A DNA stretch of 37,634 nucleotides from contig CALXRZ010000011.1 of assembly GCA_944391015.1 (NCBI GenBank), forward strand, positions 1 through 37,634, written 5' to 3'. Every line of letters begins with the position of its first letter. Within the stretch, counting starts at the first letter, position 1. Source of the DNA: an uncultured Clostridia bacterium. GTDB lineage: Bacteria > Bacillota > Clostridia > TANB77 > CAG-508. Of this stretch, positions 33,180 to 37,634 are shown piece by piece. Position numbers and translations under genes: made by a program. A model generated the notes under the pieces. It did no database searches and was not told the DNA's origin. It saw only the letters and a list, made by a program, of their open reading frames with translations.

Positions 33180-34115
33180 TTATTTTATAACATATTTTTG
33201 ATTTCTACTTTTTGGTTTATCTGGTATTGTCATTTGTAATTTGCCTTCTTCTAATAATGTTTTTAAGTAATCATACATAAATGTTGGTCTATGTCTTAAT
33301 CCAATATATTCCATAATTTCTTTTACACTTTTAGGCTCTTTACAAAATTCTAAAATCAAATTAATTTTATCTTCTTTCTTGTTCGGTTTTACTTGTTCGG
33401 TTAACTTGTTCGGTTTTACTTGTTCGGTATCGTAATCAAATGGATTTTCTTTGTACTTAAAAGAAACTCTTAAAAAATGATCCATAAATTTAAAACAACT
33501 TTTATCATAAGCATCTAATATTCTTAATACTCCAGAACCTATATTTTCAATTAAATCTACATCTTTGAACACTCTAATAAGTTCTTTGTTTCTTGGAGCA
33601 GTAACTCCTTCCAAAAATTCTTCTTGTGATAGTTCTTGAGGTAAACCACCTGCAGATGTTATTTCAATTCTATCAGAGTATAACTCTATAATTGGAGAAT
33701 TCCCATAAGAGTAGTCATTATGTACAATGGCATTTATCACTGCTTCTTTTAGTGCTTTACTATCAATTTTTTCTACTTCTTTTCTTCCTTTATATTCTAT
33801 TTTTGCATAAACTGTATTTTCAGTATCAAGCCTATCTAAGATTTTTTGTGTTGCTGTAATTAAACAACGGTATCCATATTCTTGATTTTCCACTAAATCC
33901 ATTTTATTAGTATCTAAATATTTTACAAGTTTTATAGAAACATTATTTTCATCTGCTAATAGAAATGCATTATAATTGTATTTGCCTTCACTTGTTAATA
34001 AATCAAGATTTTGTAAAAAGTTATCATTTAATTTTAATCCGTGTTCTTCATAATAAATTTTTAGTTGATTAAATGTTAATTCTTGTCTTGGAGAGTCAAT
34101 TTCTTTTAATGTATT
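33180..34115 (-). pseudogene. AlbA/RecG-like ATPase, 5'-truncated
   Basis: The best-supported reading frame runs from about 34115 to the stop at 33180, beyond the first ATG at 33902. The extra codons (TLKEIDSPRQELTFNQLKIY, then LQNLDLLTSEGKYNYNAFLL) match the middle part of ATP-binding proteins that have an N-terminal Schlafen/AlbA_2 domain and a HATPase-like C-terminal domain. The conserved part ALKEAVINAIVHNDYSY...IEITSAGGLP is clear, followed by NIGSGVLRI and a C-terminal winged helix. The AlbA_2 domain is missing: an upstream stop at 34118 and the head-to-head integrase fragment mark a break. The linker holds a TEQVKPNKL repeat. A 240-residue product starting at 33902 could still be made, but no good ribosome binding site precedes it. 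Related full-length proteins are often encoded in mobile elements and regulate transcription or stress responses. Confidence 0.75.
33378..33431 (-). repeat. 27-bp in-frame tandem repeat
   Basis: Two copies of a 27-base unit (33378-33404 and 33405-33431) differ at the last few bases. Each contains two CTTGTTCGGT blocks. They encode TEQVKPNK-type repeats in the linker of the ATPase. The unit is a multiple of three, so copy changes would alter linker length without breaking the frame. Confidence 0.85.
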
Positions 34116-34117
34116 TT

Positions 34118-34387
34118 AATTCTTCTGGAATACATATCGTCAATCATTCGCTGAGACACAGTTGTGCTACATTACTTGTTAAAAAAGGAATATCTTTAAG
34201 AGAAATACAAGATTGGTTAGGACATTCTAGTTCTAAAACAACAGAAAGATATACTCACTTAGATTTAAGTACAAAAATAAATTCTGCATCAGCCATTAAA
34301 AAAGCATTGAGTTTTAATACTAATACAGATATTAAAACAAATAAAAAAAATATATTAGATCTGGACTCTAATATACCTAATAAATAA
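34118..34387 (+). pseudogene. Tyrosine recombinase, C-terminal fragment
   Basis: About 90 residues of a phage-type integrase remain: HSLRHSCATLLVKKGISLRE (catalytic Arg box), LGHSSSKTTERYTHLD (His and catalytic Tyr), and an Asn/Lys-rich tail. The N-terminal and central domains, including the first catalytic Arg, are missing. Recognisable sequence begins at about 34118, exactly where the opposite-strand ATPase frame breaks off. An ATG at 34073 in frame lies in the ATPase region and is not a real start. A hairpin terminator follows. This is a remnant and should be inactive. Confidence 0.8.
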
Positions 34388-34632
34388 GCATTTTCTAAAA
34401 TTGTTAGAAATTTGTTAGAAAATTCTAGCAATTTTATTATAAAAGCATCAAGGTTATATATCTCAAAAGCCTTGATGCTCTAATGGTGCCAACGAAGTAG
34501 TTATCTACAACTTTTTGGCTCTCTTGACGATTGATACAAATATCAATCAAGCTTAAATATAGATTACCAGATTATTTAATAAAAATCAAGTAACTTAATA
34601 AAAATCTTTTTTGCGAAAATTTGTTTTTTGTA
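34388..34632. other. Gap between integrase fragment and toxin locus
   Basis: No gene is seen. Hairpins are AAAATTGTTAGAA/TTCTAGCAATTTT (34397-34435, probable integrase terminator), AGCATCAAGG/CCTTGATGCT (34444-34479) and ATTGATA/TATCAAT (34529-34546). The remainder is AT-rich. Confidence 0.4.
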
Positions 34633-34661
34633 TTGTTTTATTGTAAATTGTATGCTATACT
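34633..34661 (+). promoter_or_regulatory. Promoter of the small toxin-like gene
   Basis: TTGTTT (34633-34638) and TATACT (34656-34661) are spaced by 17 bases. The start of transcription is near 34668, giving an 80-base leader with a GATAAC/GTTATC hairpin close to the ribosome binding site. Shortly downstream lies ATAGGAAATGAA, which also occurs at the start of the antisense transcript. Confidence 0.65.
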
Positions 34662-34747
34662 AACTGACATAGGAAATGAACATAGTAGTAGATATGTGTT
34701 GCCACTGCACTAGATAACTTTGGTTATCAGAAAGTGAGGTGGTGTTT

Positions 34748-34861
34748 ATGGGTTTTATACTTTTTTTAATATATGCCTTAATGGTATCATCAACAATAAA
34801 CGTAGCCTTATTAACGATTTTATACATAAAATATGTAAATTCAAAAATAAATAAGGAATAA
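34748..34861 (+). CDS. 37-residue membrane peptide, candidate type I toxin
   Basis: The peptide starts MGFILFLIYALMVSSTIN and continues with one hydrophobic stretch (about 3-29) before a short polar, basic end (YVNSKINKE). This is the typical form of type I toxins and holin-like toxins (TxpA, BsrG, Fst). The ribosome binding site GAGGTGGTG is very strong, six to seven bases before the ATG. It has its own promoter, a structured leader and two strong inverted repeats after the stop. On the opposite strand a good promoter at 34960-34988 makes a convergent short RNA overlapping its 3' end. I cannot assign it to a named family. Confidence 0.65.
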   Translation: MGFILFLIYALMVSSTINVALLTILYIKYVNSKINKE

Positions 34862-34862
34862 A

Positions 34863-34907
34863 ATAACAACACATTCCACTATGCCAATATTGCGAATGTG
34901 TTGTTAT
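34863..34907. terminator. Inverted repeat after the toxin-like gene
   Basis: ATAACAACACATTC and GAATGTGTTGTTAT form a perfect 14-bp stem around 17 bases. On the minus strand a T-rich run follows. It is likely the antisense terminator and a stable 3' stem in the toxin mRNA. Confidence 0.7.
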
Positions 34908-34922
34908 AACTATATGTAGTGG

Positions 34923-34953
34923 TAACCGCATTCACTGCGGTTATTCATTTCCT
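34923..34953 (+). terminator. Probable terminator of the toxin-like transcript
   Basis: TAACCGCA/TGCGGTTA (34923-34943) has a TTCAC loop and is followed by TTCATTTCC on the plus strand. It would also be the 5' stem-loop of the antisense RNA. Confidence 0.6.
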
Positions 34954-34959
34954 ATACTT

Positions 34960-34988
34960 ATTATACACAGATAATTAAGAAAAGTCAA
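34960..34988 (-). promoter_or_regulatory. Antisense promoter
   Basis: TTGACT and TATAAT on the minus strand with 17-base spacing, a stronger match than the promoter of the toxin-like gene, as is usual when the antitoxin RNA is made in excess. Confidence 0.8.
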
Positions 34989-35058
34989 ATAAAATTTTAA
35001 ATAATAAAATTCATTTAAATCATTATTACAAAAATCTTGTAATACTTGCTTTGGATTT

Positions 35059-35460
35059 CTAATTATTTTCTGCTAATTTTTTCCTAATTAATATAATTCT
35101 ATTTTTTGATTTTTCAATACTTTGCTCCAACTCATTAATTTGTTCTTTATATAAAAGTTCTAACTTTTCTTTTTGACTAGCAGATAAATCCTTTGTCAAT
35201 TTAAATATATTCTTCTTGTTAATACCTATTTTTTCTAATTCTTCCTGAATTGCTAATAATTTTTGTTTATCGGGATCTTCTTCAAATTTTATGCTTTTTA
35301 AAAATGAGTTATTTCCTTTATTTGTGCTTGTTTCCTCTTTAATTATAGAAAAGTAATTAGAATTATTTTTTCCAAATAGTTTTCTTACAAAATTTATTAA
35401 TTTTGATAAAATTCCTTTGTTTCTTATAACTTGTATACTTGTTTCATTTGAATTTACCAT
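35059..35460 (-). CDS. Coiled-coil protein, unrecognised
   Basis: This 133-residue protein is charged and mainly helical. Residues about 15-32 (GILSKLINFVRKLFGKNN) form an amphipathic, basic-hydrophobic helix that could touch membrane or partner protein. Residues about 60-130 are a long coiled coil (KQKLLAIQEELEKIGINKKN...LEQSIEKSKNRIILIRKKLAE). I recognise no family. The frame is open to 35481, but ATG at 35460, five bases after AAGGAGGA, is the clear start. The ribosome binding site overlaps the stop of the HD-domain gene upstream (10-base gap), so the two are translated from one mRNA. Confidence 0.78.
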   Translation of the reverse strand: MVNSNETSIQVIRNKGILSKLINFVRKLFGKNNSNYFSIIKEETSTNKGNNSFLKSIKFEEDPDKQKLLAIQEELEKIGINKKNIFKLTKDLSASQKEKLELLYKEQINELEQSIEKSKNRIILIRKKLAENN

Positions 35461-35470
35461 AACATCCTCC

Positions 35471-37381
35471 TTAATTATCATCTAAAGATTGTTGGTTTTG
35501 TGGTAATTGTTTATCATATTCATGTTCTAATTCTTTCGCTTTTTTAGCTTGTTCTCTCGTTTGCACTCTTTTAGTAGCACTCTTTAATATACTTGCTAAA
35601 AATTTATCTCTATCTTCTACAGTTTTATATGCCTCTGGCATAACTTGCTCAATTTTTTCCATAGTTTCTAATTTTCTTTTTCTGCTATCAACAATATTTC
35701 CACTTTTGTCTTTTACTTCTTCACTTTGAGCTCTAGCATCAGCTTTGCATAGTTCTAATAGTAATTGGTAATCTTCTAAACTTGGTATGTATTGTGCGTC
35801 ATATTCTCCAGAGAATATTTTTGATTGAACATCTTCAATATCAACTGAAATATTTATTGGATTTCCTCTAAAATCTTTAAAAACTGGTTCAACTCCATTA
35901 TTATTTAAAGTAGAGCATATATATCTAATTTTTAGTTTGTTTTCATTATTGATGGCATTGTTTTTCTTATTTGTTTCTTCACTTTCAGTATGAGTAGGAA
36001 GATAGCTTTCAAATCCTAATTTGTCAAAATCATATTTGTTTTGAGTGACTATTTCAGATACCGTACTTGGATTTATTTCTCTAAAGAAAGCATGTCCTTT
36101 TTGCTTAGAATCAAGACTTGGTTTATAATTAATAAAGTCATCATGATGTCCTATAAAGAAACAAATTTGATTTATTTCACTTTCACTATATCCTAACCTT
36201 TCAAGAATTGGCTTTGCAATATCAACAGAATGTACTGCATGATTGTAAAAAGTTTGTTGTTCTGTTCTCGAATTAAATCCTGTTACATCTGGTTTACCAA
36301 TATCATGAAAAAATGCAGCTACTTTTAGTTTCTTTGCTTGTTCTTCAGTTAATCCTGTAGTATCTACTGCCTCAACTGTATGTAATGTGTGTCCCCATAA
36401 ATCATAACAATGGTGCATATTTTTTTGTTCAAAACCTACCATTCTTGTAACTTCTGGTCCAAGCTCTGCCTCTAATTCTTCTGGTGTTTTTGATAAGTAA
36501 TATTCTACAACATCATCTCTTAATAGACTTTCTTCAAATAATTTTCTGGCATCTTTTGGTCTTTGTATTTCTTCATCTAAAGGCGTAATATCAGCATATT
36601 TACCTCTCATTTGTTCAAAAAGAGCAAGGTCTTCTGGATTTTGTTCAAAATATTCATTTAATGTTTCTCTCCCCATTGAGTTTAATATTATAGCAATCTG
36701 TTCTTCTCCAGGCATATCACTATACTGACCAATTTCGCAAAAATTATTATTTTCTCCAAACATTGCATTTGCATTGTAATCTGGAATTCTATTTCTAAGA
36801 ATGTTGTAAATAACATCGTAAGCATCTGGTTCAATATCTACACTATAATCATCATCGCCATATTCATCGTCAATATCATCATACTCATCATCTTCAATAG
36901 TTGACTCCAATTGCTCGTCAATTCCTTTCGACTGGGTTCCTATTTGTATTTGCTCTAAATCAATATCGGTTAAACTAACTATTTTCAGCATATCTTCTTC
37001 TAGTTCAACATCTTTAAATCTATCTATCATTTCTCGGATAGATTCTATATTAGTTATATTAGGAATATCTTCTCCACCCCAAGAATCTGTGGATAGTACT
37101 ATATAATCGCTATCTATTTTAACTACAAAAACAGAATAATCAGGTGAATCATAATCACTTTGAAAAAAATTTATAAAATCTTTTCCCTCTATAAATCCTT
37201 GTTCTTCTAACATCTTTATTAAAATAGTAGCTTCATCATATGTAAATGTATAATCTTCTTTTTCTTCTCTGCTCAATTCTCTTTTTTCTTTTCTAGCCAT
37301 AACTGCTTCTTGTAATTTTGTTTTTATTAGTGTATATTGCTGTAACTTAATTTGTTCATACATATCACTTATTTTACTCAT
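35471..37381 (-). CDS. HD-domain protein with CCA-transferase-like HD module
   Basis: This 636-residue cytoplasmic protein has an N-terminal alpha/beta region (about 1-145), a very acidic linker (about 162-185, EDDEYDDIDDEYGDDD) and a helical part with NPEDLALFEQMRGKY. The HD phosphohydrolase domain (about 315-420) carries H331 (GHTLHTVE), H359-D360 (FFHDIGKPD), H381 and H412-H413-D414. The phrase MHHCYDLWGHTLHTVEAV is close to the HD part of CCA-adding enzymes, but no nucleotidyltransferase domain precedes it. The C-terminal 200 residues are charged and helical. The substrate is unknown. Possible roles are nucleotide or RNA phosphohydrolysis. It is the first gene of a two-gene operon with its own promoter. 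ATG follows AAGGAGAAAGTTT. Confidence 0.8.
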   Translation of the reverse strand: MSKISDMYEQIKLQQYTLIKTKLQEAVMARKEKRELSREEKEDYTFTYDEATILIKMLEEQGFIEGKDFINFFQSDYDSPDYSVFVVKIDSDYIVLSTDSWGGEDIPNITNIESIREMIDRFKDVELEEDMLKIVSLTDIDLEQIQIGTQSKGIDEQLESTIEDDEYDDIDDEYGDDDYSVDIEPDAYDVIYNILRNRIPDYNANAMFGENNNFCEIGQYSDMPGEEQIAIILNSMGRETLNEYFEQNPEDLALFEQMRGKYADITPLDEEIQRPKDARKLFEESLLRDDVVEYYLSKTPEELEAELGPEVTRMVGFEQKNMHHCYDLWGHTLHTVEAVDTTGLTEEQAKKLKVAAFFHDIGKPDVTGFNSRTEQQTFYNHAVHSVDIAKPILERLGYSESEINQICFFIGHHDDFINYKPSLDSKQKGHAFFREINPSTVSEIVTQNKYDFDKLGFESYLPTHTESEETNKKNNAINNENKLKIRYICSTLNNNGVEPVFKDFRGNPINISVDIEDVQSKIFSGEYDAQYIPSLEDYQLLLELCKADARAQSEEVKDKSGNIVDSRKRKLETMEKIEQVMPEAYKTVEDRDKFLASILKSATKRVQTREQAKKAKELEHEYDKQLPQNQQSLDDN

Positions 37382-37415
37382 AAACTTTCTCCTTCAATTA
37401 AAATACTACAAATAT

Positions 37416-37444
37416 ATAATAACATAAAAATATTCTTTTGTCTA
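37416..37444 (-). promoter_or_regulatory. Promoter of the HD-domain operon
   Basis: On the minus strand TAGACA (37444-37439) and TATTAT (37421-37416) are spaced by 17 bases, 35 bases before the ATG. Confidence 0.7.
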
Positions 37445-37453
37445 TTTTTGGGC

Positions 37454-37485
37454 AAATTTTTTACTTTAAATTTTTTACTTTAAAT
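37454..37485. repeat. 14-bp tandem repeat between divergent promoters
   Basis: AAATTTTTTACTTT occurs twice in a row (37454-37467, 37468-37481) followed by AAAT. It sits between the divergent promoters of the HD operon and the last gene and could be a regulator binding site or a simple slippage repeat. Confidence 0.7.
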
Positions 37486-37525
37486 AAAGTTTTATGAGAT
37501 ATATTTAGTGCTTCGCTTATATAAT

Positions 37526-37554
37526 TTGTAATATATTGAAAAATATAGTATAAT
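37526..37554 (+). promoter_or_regulatory. Promoter of the last, partial gene
   Basis: TTGTAA (37526-37531) and TATAAT (37549-37554) are spaced by 17 bases, 42 bases before the ATG. Confidence 0.75.
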
Positions 37555-37595
37555 TAAGGTATATGAGCTTTATAAGAGTGATTGGAGGTATTGAT

Positions 37596-37634
37596 ATGAA
37601 GGTTACACAAAAATTAGAATGGGATTATGAAGAA
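37596..37634 (+). CDS. Start of a gene cut by the window end
   Basis: Thirteen codons are visible (MKVTQKLEWDYEE). The ATG follows ATTGGAGGTATTGAT, a strong ribosome binding site, and a promoter lies upstream. Too little is present to name it. Confidence 0.7.
   Translation, partial: MKVTQKLEWDYEE

Larger units (their letters stand above)
30700..34440. mobile_element. Mobilisable element or its remnant
   Basis: The stretch combines a hairpin array, a MobV oriT, a MobV relaxase, a cargo gene, a 5'-truncated AlbA/RecG-like ATPase and a 5'-truncated tyrosine integrase. The ends could not be defined: no long direct repeats or tRNA att site were seen. Because the integrase is broken, the element is probably immobile on its own or a deletion derivative. 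Confidence 0.55.
34855..34953 (-). ncRNA. Predicted antisense RNA (candidate antitoxin)
   Basis: A minus-strand promoter with TTGACT (34988-34983) and TATAAT (34965-34960), 17-base spacing, should start an RNA near 34953. It would begin with a stem-loop (TAACCGCA/TGCGGTTA, 34923-34943) and end after the 14-bp stem ATAACAACACATTC/GAATGTGTTGTTAT (34863-34907), which on this strand is followed by TTTATT. The length is about 100 bases and the RNA is fully complementary to the 3' end of the toxin-like transcript, the arrangement of TxpA/RatA-type systems. No protein is coded. Confidence 0.6.

Noticed and set aside
34073..34117. ATG at 34073 as the start of the integrase frame
   Set aside because: The first 15 codons lie in sequence that codes the middle of the AlbA/RecG-like ATPase on the other strand and have no integrase similarity.
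29868..34494. Possible att sites: TGGTGC after the rubredoxin terminator (29864-29880) and TGGTGC after the integrase fragment (34484-34490)
   Set aside because: Only six bases are shared, there is no tRNA gene at either place, and the sequences diverge at once.
34660..34872. Minus-strand 70-residue frame across the toxin locus
   Set aside because: It is the shadow of the small plus-strand gene, lacks a ribosome binding site and would run through both control regions.

Overview
The window is about 37.6 kb of very AT-rich DNA (coding regions dominated by AGA, ATA and A-ending codons) with strong AGGAGG-type ribosome binding sites, TTGACA/TATAAT promoters spaced by 17 bases, and a Firmicutes gene set: rpmG-secE-nusG-rplK-rplA-rplJ-rplL, an L10 leader, a pyrimidine-nucleoside phosphorylase, a SpoVB/MurJ-like flippase, and prepilin-like/SUMF1 surface proteins. 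It most resembles a low-GC, probably uncultured, gut-type member of the Clostridia; that placement is inference. TGA is used as a stop.

Layout. 1-210 holds the 3' tip of 23S rRNA and a complete 5S rRNA. 505-1467 is an unrecognised protein. 1644-5623 is the ribosomal protein/transcription cluster, ending in a strong terminator directly after rplL, so rpoB does not follow. 5624-5951 is a hairpin-rich convergent gap. 5952-10353 carries a membrane-anchored HtrA protease (minus), a small membrane protein, rnhB and pdp. 10420-10659 is a YvyF-like zinc-ribbon protein (minus). 10850-11498 is a compositionally foreign one-gene unit coding a lipoprotein. 11543-13803 is rpsB-tsf. 13844-18213 has a frameshifted endonuclease/exonuclease/phosphatase gene, a GT-C-like membrane protein and two pseudouridine synthases. 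18230-27218 is an accessory stretch: a replication-relaxation-like protein, two frameshifted genes, a ribbon-helix-helix protein, a second compositionally foreign unit (546-residue membrane protein), an AAA/DUF4143 ATPase and an orphan VirD4/TraG-like coupling ATPase. 27327-29823 returns to housekeeping genes: flippase, HU and a minimal rubredoxin.

29824 to the end is a mobile or accessory region. It has small membrane proteins including a SemiSWEET, a MobV relaxase with a recognisable oriT, a membrane-anchored protein, and a head-to-head junction of two 5'-truncated genes (AlbA/RecG-like ATPase and tyrosine integrase). These are followed by a likely type I toxin-antitoxin locus (37-residue membrane peptide plus convergent antisense RNA) and an operon of an HD-domain protein and a coiled-coil protein.

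The most interesting points are: (1) the two GC-richer orphan genes at 10.9 and 21.5-23.2 kb share a promoter plus palindrome architecture, with an identical GCTTATGTAT block at the same distance from the -10; (2) the putative type I toxin-antitoxin locus at 34.6-35.0 kb; (3) the coupling ATPase and replication-relaxation-like protein with no nearby relaxase or secretion genes; (4) four single-base frameshifts in three genes between 14.2 and 21.3 kb; (5) the oriT and truncated-gene junction.
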